NCBI RefSeq assembly: GCF_023502425.1
Contig: NZ_JAMFMA010000002.1
Span: 868,001-932,000, forward strand
Source: Flagellimonas spongiicola
GTDB lineage: Bacteria > Bacteroidota > Bacteroidia > Flavobacteriales > Flavobacteriaceae
DNA: 64,000 nt
Reading direction: 5' to 3'
Within the stretch, counting starts at the first letter, position 1, and each line of letters starts with the position of its first letter. Shown here one piece after another: positions 26,931 to 35,088 of the stretch. The notes beneath the pieces are model-generated. The model saw only the letters and a program-made list of their open reading frames with translations, made no database searches and was not told where the DNA came from. Both the position numbers and the translations under genes were made by a program.

Positions 26931-28183
26931 TCTGAATCGATTTCTAGCTTAAAAACTTTTTGAATGAGTTCTAGACTATCTTGAGTGTCTACGCCTGAAC
27001 TTTTTAGGTGGTTGGCAAATTGCTTTGTTATTTTTTGAATTATCCTGCCAGAAATAATTTCGGCCTGATCTTCATTGAAATCGGTAATCTTTTTCGATTG
27101 AAAATCTATTTCCTCGGCCTTCATGGTATTTAATTTATCCTTTAAGGCGTTTATCACAGGTGCAAATTTTCGTGTTTCCAACCATTTTAGAAAATCCTTT
27201 TTCACCTCTTCATTAATTGCTTCCGCCTTGGGCACAAATGTTTTCCTTTTGTTTAGGGTTTCATCGGTAATTTGGGAAAGCTGGTCTAGATGCACCAATG
27301 AAACATTGTCCAATTCCAATACATCGTCAGAAACGTTCTTGGGTACCGAAAGGTCCAATATCAACAAAGGTTTTTTCGCATAAATCAATGCTTTGGATAC
27401 CGTGGGCAATTGTGCTCCCGTGGCTACCACTAAAATATCCGCCTTACGGATTTCGGTCTGTAAATCCCCGTAATCTTTTACCGTCAAATGAAACTTTCCG
27501 GCAATTTCTTCAGCTTTTTCACGGGTACGATTGATTAAGGTAATATGTGAATTGTCAGAATGCTTTACCAAATTTTCGCAGGTGTTTCTGCCAATTTTTC
27601 CAGTACCAAAAAGCAGGATGTTTTTTTCACTGATATCCGGGAAATGCTTTAGGATATATTTCACGGAAGCAAAAGCAACAGAAGTTGCTCCGGAAGACAA
27701 CTCTGTTTCATTTTTGATTCGTTTACTGGCCTGGATTACTGAATTGCATAACCTTTCAATAAAAGGGTTGGCCATACCGTCCTTTTTAGCGCGGTAAAAC
27801 CCTTGTTTGATTTGGCTGATAATTTCAAAATCCCCAAGGATTTGACTGTCCAATCCAGTGCCAACCTTAAACATATGGGAAATTGCATCATGATTCTTGA
27901 GTACATAAGCTACCTCCTGAAATTCTTCCACACTACCTAGCGTTTGGTCGCAAAGGAGCTTGATCAATTGGAAAGGATGCTGGGCAAAACCATATAACTC
28001 AGTTCGATTGCAAGTGGAGATTGCGAGGAGGCCATCTATCCCTTGCGTTTTGGCATCTGCCATAATACGATCTATAGCAGGGACATCCAAACTGAATTTC
28101 CCCCGGACTTCCGCATCAGCTTTTTTATAGCTAAGGCCAATCGCATAGAATGAATTATGTCTTGAGATATGGTAATTCCTCAT
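26927..28183 (-). CDS. hemA: glutamyl-tRNA reductase
   Basis: First committed step of the C5 pathway, reducing glutamyl-tRNA(Glu) to glutamate-1-semialdehyde. The 418-aa protein has the catalytic Cys58 in ISTCNRTELY, a Rossmann NADPH-binding domain with FGTGKIGRNT (about residues 190-199), and a helical dimerisation domain with the typical C-terminus. HemL, the next enzyme, is not in the window. The gene heads the minus-strand heme operon and is divergent from an AraC regulator across 209 bp containing repeated AAATACC boxes. Confidence 0.97.
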   Translation of the reverse strand: MRNYHISRHNSFYAIGLSYKKADAEVRGKFSLDVPAIDRIMADAKTQGIDGLLAISTCNRTELYGFAQHPFQLIKLLCDQTLGSVEEFQEVAYVLKNHDAISHMFKVGTGLDSQILGDFEIISQIKQGFYRAKKDGMANPFIERLCNSVIQASKRIKNETELSSGATSVAFASVKYILKHFPDISEKNILLFGTGKIGRNTCENLVKHSDNSHITLINRTREKAEEIAGKFHLTVKDYGDLQTEIRKADILVVATGAQLPTVSKALIYAKKPLLILDLSVPKNVSDDVLELDNVSLVHLDQLSQITDETLNKRKTFVPKAEAINEEVKKDFLKWLETRKFAPVINALKDKLNTMKAEEIDFQSKKITDFNEDQAEIISGRIIQKITKQFANHLKSSGVDTQDSLELIQKVFKLEIDSE

Positions 28184-28202
28184 AAAGGACTAAAATCGCT
28201 CA

Positions 28203-28210
28203 CAAAAGTA
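28203..28210 (-). promoter_or_regulatory. -7 element for the hemA operon
   Basis: The minus strand reads TACTTTTG, an exact TANNTTTG match, 19 nt before the hemA ATG. No TTG at the expected -33 distance is visible, which would fit an activator-dependent promoter. Confidence 0.5.
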
Positions 28211-28298
28211 ACCTCCCTATATTTTAAAAAATAACGCTAGCGGAACAATAAGTGTCACATCACTGTCAAATAAAGGGTCTTTTAGCGACAAAACTTCC

Positions 28299-28374
28299 AA
28301 ATACCTTATTTTATTGGTATTTTTGATTAATTAGCATGCTATTTAGAGTAATTCTAAATTATGTGAAATACCAA
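28299..28374. promoter_or_regulatory. three AAATACC/GGTATTT boxes with an overlapping -7 element
   Basis: AAATACC occurs at 28299-28305, its complement GGTATTT at 28316-28322 (inverted, 10-bp spacer), and AAATACC again at 28366-28372. The second and third share the longer arm TTGGTATTT/AAATACCAA. TATTTTTG at 28318-28325 overlaps the middle box and is a -7 candidate for the AraC gene (ATG at 28393). This is a likely operator for the divergent regulator. Confidence 0.55.
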
Positions 28375-28392
28375 AATAAAGAGGAAATTTAA

Positions 28393-29271
28393 ATGAAAAA
28401 TGTCGCCAAAGGTTCATATCAGGAAATATTGATTGAAGAAGGCTTTTATGTGCTTAAAATTCAGAATGATACAGATGAAACACAGCATGTTGAACGCGAT
28501 ATTGATAGTTCATTTATACAGTTTCATTTTTGTTTAAAAGGTGGGGGGAAATTCAATTTCAATCAAGGTAATTACCATTTGGAGGTTTCTGAGGAAAATT
28601 CACTTCTGCTGTACAATACCCAAAAAGATTTACCATTAAACCTTCATTTGCATCCAAATTCCTGGTTGGTTTCCGTTATCATGACCATCAGAAAATTTCA
28701 CTCTTTGTTTTCAAGCGAGGCCAATTACATCCCTTTTTTAAGTGATGACAATAAAGAAAAGAAGTACTATTCCCAAGAAATGGTATCACCGGCAATGGCG
28801 GTTGTCCTGAGTCAGTTGATAAATTATAATTTACATCCATCCATTAAGGAGTTGTATGTACGTGCCAAGGTCTATGAGTTAATGTCCCTATATTTTAACA
28901 AAACACAGGATGCCGATTTGGAGCAATGCCCCTTTTTAGCAGATGAAGACAATGTAAGGCGCATAAAGATGGCCAAGGAAATTATGATTTCCAGAATGGC
29001 TGAGCCACCAACACTTGCAGAACTCTCCAAAGAAATTGGGTTAAGTCTGAAAAAACTAAAAGAGGGCTTTAAGCAGATTTATGGGGATTCGGTCTATGGT
29101 TTCCTATTTGACTATAAAATGGAATATGCCCGAAAAATGTTGGAAACGGGGAGTCATAATGTAAATGAAGTGGGCCTAAAAGTCGGTTACAGTACAGCTA
29201 GTCATTTTATAGCTTCATTTAAAAAGAAATATGGCACTACACCCAAAAAATATTTAACTTCAAGCTCTTAA
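28393..29271 (+). CDS. AraC family transcriptional regulator, PchR-like, divergent from hemA
   Basis: Predicted DNA-binding regulator of 292 aa with a sensory N-terminal cupin-like domain (about residues 1-165) and a C-terminal double helix-turn-helix (about 190-290; LAELSKEIGLSLKKLKEGF and VGLKVGYSTASHF). The wording resembles the PchR subgroup, which responds to iron-siderophore ligands. A Cys-Pro motif (QCPFL, Cys179) sits in the linker between the domains, the place and type of a heme regulatory motif. An AGGA lies before the ATG. Its divergent position next to hemA suggests control of the heme genes. The ligand is not known. Confidence 0.88.
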   Translation: MKNVAKGSYQEILIEEGFYVLKIQNDTDETQHVERDIDSSFIQFHFCLKGGGKFNFNQGNYHLEVSEENSLLLYNTQKDLPLNLHLHPNSWLVSVIMTIRKFHSLFSSEANYIPFLSDDNKEKKYYSQEMVSPAMAVVLSQLINYNLHPSIKELYVRAKVYELMSLYFNKTQDADLEQCPFLADEDNVRRIKMAKEIMISRMAEPPTLAELSKEIGLSLKKLKEGFKQIYGDSVYGFLFDYKMEYARKMLETGSHNVNEVGLKVGYSTASHFIASFKKKYGTTPKKYLTSSS

Positions 29272-29280
29272 AATCCAGTC

Positions 29281-30027
29281 ATGAAATCCACCAAACTTTT
29301 CCTTCTGGCCATAAGTATGGTCTTCTTTTCAAATGCCCAAGAAAATCCGGATTCAGATGAGCAAGTGATCTTACCTGATTTTATTTTGGTATTCAGCAAA
29401 ACCAGTGGCTATCGTCATAAGGCCATTGAAAAGGGAATGGAAACACTACGGCAACTTGGAAGGGAAAATCATTTTATCGCCTTGCAAACGGAGACGTCGG
29501 CGGATTTTAATCGCGCGAATCTTGAGAATTACAAATTGATTGTGTTTTTAAATACAACCATGGATGTTTTGAACGACCAAGAGCAAGAAGTTTTCAAAGC
29601 GTACATGGCAAAAGGGGGAAGTTATTTGGGAATCCATGCGGCTTCCGACACCGAATATGATTGGCCATGGTACGGAAAATTGGTTGGTGCATATTTTGAG
29701 AATCATCCACAACAACAGAAAGCTACAATAGATGTAGTTGATCGTAATCACCCGGCTACGGCACACCTAAAAGAAAAATGGATTCATTTTGACGAGTGGT
29801 ATAATTTTATGGATATTAATCCGGACGTAAACGTGTTGATGAAATTGGATGAATCCTCTTATGACGGTGGTACAAATGGCGACAACCATCCAATTGCATG
29901 GTATCACGAATATGGCGGTGGCCGTTCATTCTATACGGGCTTAGGTCACACAAAAGAGGCATATGATGACCCTGATTTTAAACAACATCTCTTAGGTGCA
30001 ATTGAGTGGTGCTTAGGGAGAAAGTAG
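29281..30027 (+). CDS. secreted ThuA-like domain protein
   Basis: ThuA/trehalose-utilisation-like protein of 248 aa with a glutamine-amidotransferase-like fold, exported by MKSTKLFLLAISMVFFSNAQ. Family features are LVFSKTSGYRHKAIEKG (residues 36-52), GSYLGIHAASDTEYDWPWYG, HPAT, and the final GGGRSFYTGLGHTKE. Members are linked to sugar utilisation, but the reaction is unproven. It starts 9 bp after the AraC gene and overlaps the 3' end of the convergent DUF1460 gene by 15 bp. Confidence 0.88.
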   Translation: MKSTKLFLLAISMVFFSNAQENPDSDEQVILPDFILVFSKTSGYRHKAIEKGMETLRQLGRENHFIALQTETSADFNRANLENYKLIVFLNTTMDVLNDQEQEVFKAYMAKGGSYLGIHAASDTEYDWPWYGKLVGAYFENHPQQQKATIDVVDRNHPATAHLKEKWIHFDEWYNFMDINPDVNVLMKLDESSYDGGTNGDNHPIAWYHEYGGGRSFYTGLGHTKEAYDDPDFKQHLLGAIEWCLGRK

Positions 30028-30858
30028 GGTAGGTCTCGCTACAATTATTCCAATATTGCTTTTTATTTTTTTGAGATAGTCCACTAGTGGTACTTCAGTT
30101 ATCCGTACCGATCCTTGTATGGAAGCATGCATTAAATGTATTCTTCCATTTTTCCGAACTGCAAATCCGGTGTGGGTTACATCCAAGCCTTTGATTGAAG
30201 TAGCCAAGGCGATAATATCTCCTGTTTGAATTAAATCTTCATTGGCTTCAATCTTTTCCTGAGGCAAAATACAAAGTGCGTGTTGGGCAAGGCTTTCCTC
30301 AACCTGAAGTATTGCATTGTAATTTTTGTCATCAACCAAAAACGGATAAAGTGGCCTATGTGTGCCCATAAAATCAATAGGCTTGGCCAATTCACTTCCA
30401 CCCAATTCTGAAGTGACATCTCTTACCAGACCTTTGCCCTCATTATTCCGAATCCAGTCAGTAAAATAGTGTAAACGAGATGGATAGCCATTTAGCTTTC
30501 CGTTTCTATACCGAATGGTCTCTAAATTTTCAGTGAATGCCTCAAAATTGTTCTGGCGGTTTTTATGAAGTAATCCAAATGCCATTACATTTTCAACATA
30601 GGTAGTACAATCCAAGCCTTGAAGGTTAACCACCAATTGTTCAGTGTCACCTATTTCCAAAGTTTTCTCAACATAAGGTGTATCCAAGAAACTGGCTCCC
30701 AACTGTTGAATTAGTTCGCTGTTGGATCCGGCTTCAATTGTGGATATCAATTTTGCCTTCTCCAAAAATACAAGCGAATCCTTAGCCGTGTACTTAACTT
30801 GTCCTAAGGAAAATTGAACCAAGAATAAGAGCAACAAAATTGAAATTGTGTGTTTCAT
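30013..30858 (-). CDS. DUF1460 secreted NlpC/P60-like protein
   Basis: Exported protein of 281 aa (signal MKHTISILLLLFLVQFSLGQ) of the DUF1460 family, whose characterised members are amidases of cell-wall peptides with a papain-like fold. The catalytic Cys is probably Cys84 in LDCTTYVENV, with a His in THTGFAVRKNGRIHLMHAS. The signal and fold place it at the cell envelope. Its 3' end overlaps ThuA. A -7 element (30875-30882) lies 16 nt upstream. Confidence 0.88.
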   Translation of the reverse strand: MKHTISILLLLFLVQFSLGQVKYTAKDSLVFLEKAKLISTIEAGSNSELIQQLGASFLDTPYVEKTLEIGDTEQLVVNLQGLDCTTYVENVMAFGLLHKNRQNNFEAFTENLETIRYRNGKLNGYPSRLHYFTDWIRNNEGKGLVRDVTSELGGSELAKPIDFMGTHRPLYPFLVDDKNYNAILQVEESLAQHALCILPQEKIEANEDLIQTGDIIALATSIKGLDVTHTGFAVRKNGRIHLMHASIQGSVRITEVPLVDYLKKIKSNIGIIVARPTLLSP

Positions 30859-30874
30859 GAGATGGGATTTCCAT

Positions 30875-30882
30875 CAAAATTA
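30875..30882 (-). promoter_or_regulatory. -7 element for the DUF1460 gene
   Basis: The minus strand reads TAATTTTG, an exact match, 16 nt before the ATG. A TTG lies 25 bp upstream of it, slightly beyond the usual 17-23. Confidence 0.45.
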
Positions 30883-30981
30883 AGATTATCTATAGAGTAA
30901 TAGGAAACAAATTAAGATCTTCAATCCTATAATCAGCTTCAAATAGTATTTTTACCGAGCTTTTGAAACCACTATACCGCT

Positions 30982-32013
30982 ATGAAAGGAGTTTTACTGG
31001 TGAATTTGGGATCACCTGATAGTCCTACCGCAAAGGATGTCAAACCCTATTTGGACGAATTTTTAATGGATGAACGTGTCATTGACACCCCAAAATGGTT
31101 GCGAAATATTATCGTACGAGGAATTATTCTCAATACGAGACCGAAGAAATCCGCTGAAGCCTATTCAAAGATTTGGTGGGAGGAAGGTTCTCCCTTGATT
31201 GTAATATCCGAACGATTCCAAAAGAAATTACAGAAAGCGACCAAAATGCCAGTTGCTTTAGGGATGCGCTACGGTTCCATGAGTATCAAAAGTGCTATTC
31301 AGGAATTAAAGCAAAAGGGAGTGGATGAGATTTTGTTGGTACCCCTTTACCCACATTATGCAATGTCATCATATGAAACCGTTGTGGTTAAAGCAATGGA
31401 AGTTCAGGCAGAACATTTTCCGGATATGCAACTGACCACTTTACCAGCCTTTTATAAGAATCCAGATTATATTAAAGTCCTATCCGATAGTATATCAAAA
31501 GGATTGGAAGGTTTTGATTATGACCATATCCTTTTTTCTTATCACGGCATTCCAGAACGCCATATTCGAAAATCGGACCCTACTAAATTTCACTGTCAAC
31601 TCAATGATAAGTGTTGTTCCACTAATTCCGTTGCACACCATACCTGCTATAGACATCAATGTTTGGATACCACCGCTTTAGTGAAAAAAGAGCTGGGACT
31701 TGACCCAGAAAAAACAAGTTCCTCTTTCCAATCAAGGTTAGGAAGTGATCCTTGGTTGCAACCTTTTACTGATAAAGAGTTTGAACGACTGGCCAAAGAT
31801 GGTAAATCCAATCTTGTGGTGATTACGCCAGCATTTGTTAGTGACTGCTTAGAAACTTTGGAGGAAATAGCAATGGAGGGCCAAGAACAGTTTGAAGAGG
31901 CTGGCGGTAAGGCTTACAAACATATTCCTTGTTTAAACGATAACGACGATTGGGTTGCCTTGATGGCAAAATGGGTGAATACTTGGGAAGAAAACGAAAG
32001 CTTACCTGTGTAG
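30982..32013 (+). CDS. hemH: ferrochelatase
   Basis: Inserts Fe2+ into protoporphyrin IX, the last heme step. The 343-aa protein has LLVNLGSPDSP at the start, catalytic His188 in SYHGIPERH, and VSDCLETLEEI (Glu292 region) near the end. Between residues 205 and 227 there are five cysteines (205, 211, 212, 222, 227) in an insert not found in cluster-free ferrochelatases; some bacterial enzymes carry a [2Fe-2S] cluster. It is expressed away from the DUF1460 gene, and its stop codon directly abuts the ATG of a MATE transporter. Confidence 0.96.
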   Translation: MKGVLLVNLGSPDSPTAKDVKPYLDEFLMDERVIDTPKWLRNIIVRGIILNTRPKKSAEAYSKIWWEEGSPLIVISERFQKKLQKATKMPVALGMRYGSMSIKSAIQELKQKGVDEILLVPLYPHYAMSSYETVVVKAMEVQAEHFPDMQLTTLPAFYKNPDYIKVLSDSISKGLEGFDYDHILFSYHGIPERHIRKSDPTKFHCQLNDKCCSTNSVAHHTCYRHQCLDTTALVKKELGLDPEKTSSSFQSRLGSDPWLQPFTDKEFERLAKDGKSNLVVITPAFVSDCLETLEEIAMEGQEQFEEAGGKAYKHIPCLNDNDDWVALMAKWVNTWEENESLPV

Positions 32014-33399
32014 ATGGCCAAGGTCTCCGCTGATCAATTAGGTACGGAGCCAATTGGCAAACTGCTTATTAAACAAGCGGTGCCGGCTTCCATTGGAATA
32101 TTGGTGATGTCCCTTAATGTTTTGGTGGATTCCATCTTTGTTGGAAATTGGATTGGCTCTATTGCCATTGCCGCTATCAATGTGGTGCTTCCTGTCTCAT
32201 TTTTTATCGCGGCACTGGGTATGGCCATCGGAATTGGAGGTTCAAGCATTATTTCAAGGGCATTGGGTTCAGGGGATAAACAAAAGGCACTAAAAACATT
32301 TGGAAATCAAATTGCCCTTACGCTGCTACTTACCGTGGGGATGGTGGTATTAGGGCTTTATTTTATTGATTTCTTGATACCGGCATTTGGAGGAAAGGGA
32401 AGTATATTCCCTATGGCCAAGATTTATTACACGATCGTTTTATATGGGGTGCCATTCCTTGCCTTGTGCATGATGGGAAACACGGTTATCCGGGCAGAAG
32501 GCAAGCCAAAATTTGCCATGATCGCCATGATCATTCCTTCCGTGGGAAACTTGTTTTTAGACTACCTTTTCATCTATGTTTTTGATTGGGGCATGCATGG
32601 TGCCGCATGGGCTACGACGGCTGGATATTTACTTTGTTTTGGCTACATCTTGTACTTTTTTCTATCCAGAAATTCCGAGTTGAAGATTGGACTGTCGCAC
32701 TTTGTGTTTAGCATGCCAATACTTTCCGAAATTGGGTCACTAGGTTTCGTAACCTTATCCAGACAGGCGGTAACCAGTGTAACTTATCTTTTGATGAACA
32801 ACATACTGTTCAATTTGGGAGGCGAAGCAATGGTGGCAGTCTATGCCATAATTGGAAGAATGCTGATGTTTGCCTTTTTTCCAGTGTTCGGGGTTACTCA
32901 AGGGTTTTTGCCCATTGCAGGATTCAATTATGGAGCAGCAAAATATGAGCGAGTGAAGCAGTCGATTTACACGGCAATTAAATATGCATCGCTTGTGGCA
33001 ACATTGGTGTTTGTTGGCCTGATGGTCTTCCCGGATGCCATAACAGGACTGTTTTTGAGTAATAAAGATAATTTGCCAGCAGAAGAATTGGCAACTAATG
33101 CATTTGTTATGGAACATGCACCAAATGCTATGCGCATGGTGTTTGCCGCGTCACCCATTATCGCCTTACAACTGATAGGGGCAGCTTATTTTCAAGCCGT
33201 TGGAAAAGCCATTCCAGCTTTGTTGTTGACGCTTACAAGACAAGGGTTTTTCTTTATTCCGTTGATATTGATCTTACCATCCATTTTGGGAGAGTTAGGG
33301 GTATGGCTTTCATTTCCCATTGCAGATGTACTGGCAACGATTGTTACCGGATTCTATCTGCGACAGGAAATAAAAACCAAATTGAATCCCGCTCTTTAA
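32014..33399 (+). CDS. MATE family efflux transporter
   Basis: Cation-driven multidrug/toxin exporter of the inner membrane, 461 aa with about twelve hydrophobic helices in two homologous bundles (GKLLIKQAVPASIGILVMS opening; LGFVTLSRQAVTSVTYLL in the second half). It uses the base directly after the hemH TAG as its ATG, so translation is probably coupled to hemH. The transported compound is unknown; a porphyrin or heme by-product is a reasonable guess from context only. Confidence 0.91.
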   Translation: MAKVSADQLGTEPIGKLLIKQAVPASIGILVMSLNVLVDSIFVGNWIGSIAIAAINVVLPVSFFIAALGMAIGIGGSSIISRALGSGDKQKALKTFGNQIALTLLLTVGMVVLGLYFIDFLIPAFGGKGSIFPMAKIYYTIVLYGVPFLALCMMGNTVIRAEGKPKFAMIAMIIPSVGNLFLDYLFIYVFDWGMHGAAWATTAGYLLCFGYILYFFLSRNSELKIGLSHFVFSMPILSEIGSLGFVTLSRQAVTSVTYLLMNNILFNLGGEAMVAVYAIIGRMLMFAFFPVFGVTQGFLPIAGFNYGAAKYERVKQSIYTAIKYASLVATLVFVGLMVFPDAITGLFLSNKDNLPAEELATNAFVMEHAPNAMRMVFAASPIIALQLIGAAYFQAVGKAIPALLLTLTRQGFFFIPLILILPSILGELGVWLSFPIADVLATIVTGFYLRQEIKTKLNPAL

Positions 33400-33405
33400 T
33401 CTGTT

Positions 33406-33834
33406 TTATTGATCCATCAAGGTCGCAGCCTTGCTGATAATCTTCCATTCGCCATTCAGTTTTTTAAGGAGGAACAAATCAATAAAAGTCATATTCCTTG
33501 AAGGAATTTCAATGGAAGCTTTGGCCGTTGCAATAGTGTTTTGATGATCTATAGCCAAGATTTTACCAACACGACCATTGAATTTTCCCTTTTCCCTGTT
33601 TTTGAAGAGTTCCGCATACTCTTGCGGACTAAGTATCCACAATTCCTGATCCTTTTTTGATAGAAACAAATCCGCTTCTGGGTAAAAGGCGGAAGTAATT
33701 TGTTCCATATCACTATGTGATGATCCGTTAAGGTAGGCTTCAAGGGTTACACGAATTGCATCTTCTTCTGTAGTTTGTCCTATCGCTGAAAAAGTAAATG
33801 CGAGCAGTAAAGTAGTACTAATCATTTTTTTCAT
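33406..33834 (-). CDS. secreted NTF2-like/lumazine-binding-like protein
   Basis: Small 142-aa exported protein (signal MKKMISTTLLLAFTFSAIGQ). The mature part has the NTF2/SnoaL cone pattern: TEEDAIRVTLEAYLNGSSHSD, a middle FYPEADLFLSKKDQE and a C-terminal IDLFLLKKLNGEWKIISKA. Such domains can be enzymes or ligand-binding modules; the activity is unknown. It is 4 bp after the PQQ-dependent dehydrogenase-like gene, so the two are co-transcribed. It converges with the MATE gene, 6 bp apart. Confidence 0.82.
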   Translation of the reverse strand: MKKMISTTLLLAFTFSAIGQTTEEDAIRVTLEAYLNGSSHSDMEQITSAFYPEADLFLSKKDQELWILSPQEYAELFKNREKGKFNGRVGKILAIDHQNTIATAKASIEIPSRNMTFIDLFLLKKLNGEWKIISKAATLMDQ

Positions 33835-33838
33835 GGTT

Positions 33839-35014
33839 CTATAATTGAGATTTAATGTTTTTGGGGATTATTTGGATTAGTTTTCCATTGTCTTCGTCCG
33901 TTAGGAGGTATAATTTTCCGTCTGGACTTTGACGCGCTTTACGAATTCGTATTCGGTCATCAATAAACAATTCCTCCACACTTTTAATGGTGTCTTCTGA
34001 GATATGAAAACGCCATAAACTACCACGTGAAAGACCCGGGACTATCAAATCGTTTTTCCAATGGGGGAACTCATCTCCAGTATAAAATGTAAGACCGGTA
34101 GGAGCCACTGTATGTGGCCAAAACCAGATTGGAGCGGTAAAGGAAACACCTTCTAATTTTGGGGGAGTATAATCTGAGCTTCTAAGCCTGCCAGAGGTCA
34201 CGTTGGGCCATCCATAGTTGGCGCCTGCTTTTAGGAGATTTATTTCATCACCTTGTATGGTTCCATGTTCACTAAACCAGATTTTGTTGGTCTCAGGTTG
34301 AACCGTAATACCTTGTGCAGCCCTGATACCCATGGCGTAAACGCCAGGAACAGCCTTGTGTCCAAAATCGGGATTATCATCCGGTACGCTTCCATCAGGA
34401 TTAAGACGATAAATTTTCCCTCGCTTATCGGTTACATCTTGAGCAATTGGAATTTCAGGTTCATCCCTTTCCCAAAAAAGTCGTTCTCCAATAGTGATAT
34501 ACAATTTACCATCACCACCAAATACCATTCCTCCGCCATAATGGAAATACTCTTTGGTGAAGGGTGCAGCCTCTAATAGTGTTTGATGATCATACAATGA
34601 ATCCTTGGCCAACTTTGCCCTTACCACTTTGGTGGTAGTCCCTTGTCCTTCCTTTTTTGCTGCGTAACTAAAGTAAATCCAGGAATTTTTTTCAAATTCC
34701 GGATCTACCAAAACTTCAAAGATTCCGGAGTTATCGCCAAAATGAATTGCACGTATACTATCCGTTAGGTCATCAGGAAATCCTTTTAGGATTTGTCTGG
34801 ATTTTGAATTCAAATCAACGCGGATTAAATCCCCATCTTTTTCAGAAATCAATGCATCTGTTTCAGTTAAGAATGCAATACTCCAAGGGTGGTTGAGTCC
34901 TTCTAGAACGACTTTCTTATCCGGTATAATTTTGTGCTGTCCTTCATCTTTTCCTTGCCTATTGTTTGAGCATCCAATAAATAAAAGGAGCAGAAATGGA
35001 AGAAGTTTTTTCAT
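33839..35014 (-). CDS. PQQ-dependent sugar dehydrogenase-like lipoprotein
   Basis: Six-bladed soluble-glucose-dehydrogenase fold, family of PQQ-dependent aldose dehydrogenases. The ATG at 35014 begins a lipoprotein signal ending at a Cys (LLLLFIGC); a longer start at 35044 adds ten non-signal residues. Family blocks are NHPWSIAFL, YFHYGGGMVFGGDGKLYI, YRLNPDGSVPDDNP, YAMGIRAAQGITVQP and GEFPHWKNDL-like GDEFPHWKN. These supply PQQ- and calcium-binding residues, but whether this member binds PQQ is unverified. No PQQ synthesis genes are visible. It would oxidise aldoses to lactones in the envelope. Confidence 0.88.
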   Translation of the reverse strand: MKKLLPFLLLLFIGCSNNRQGKDEGQHKIIPDKKVVLEGLNHPWSIAFLTETDALISEKDGDLIRVDLNSKSRQILKGFPDDLTDSIRAIHFGDNSGIFEVLVDPEFEKNSWIYFSYAAKKEGQGTTTKVVRAKLAKDSLYDHQTLLEAAPFTKEYFHYGGGMVFGGDGKLYITIGERLFWERDEPEIPIAQDVTDKRGKIYRLNPDGSVPDDNPDFGHKAVPGVYAMGIRAAQGITVQPETNKIWFSEHGTIQGDEINLLKAGANYGWPNVTSGRLRSSDYTPPKLEGVSFTAPIWFWPHTVAPTGLTFYTGDEFPHWKNDLIVPGLSRGSLWRFHISEDTIKSVEELFIDDRIRIRKARQSPDGKLYLLTDEDNGKLIQIIPKNIKSQL

Positions 35015-35088
35015 TTGCGAAATGTTTAGTGCAAATGAGCGCATATCCTTTCGGAAATTCTTTAAAAATCATGATTCTTAAAACGATT

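Noticed and set aside
28253..28268. TGTCA direct repeat (28253-28257 and 28264-28268) near hemA as a second operator
   Set aside because: Only 5 bp each; too short to stand above chance without conservation.
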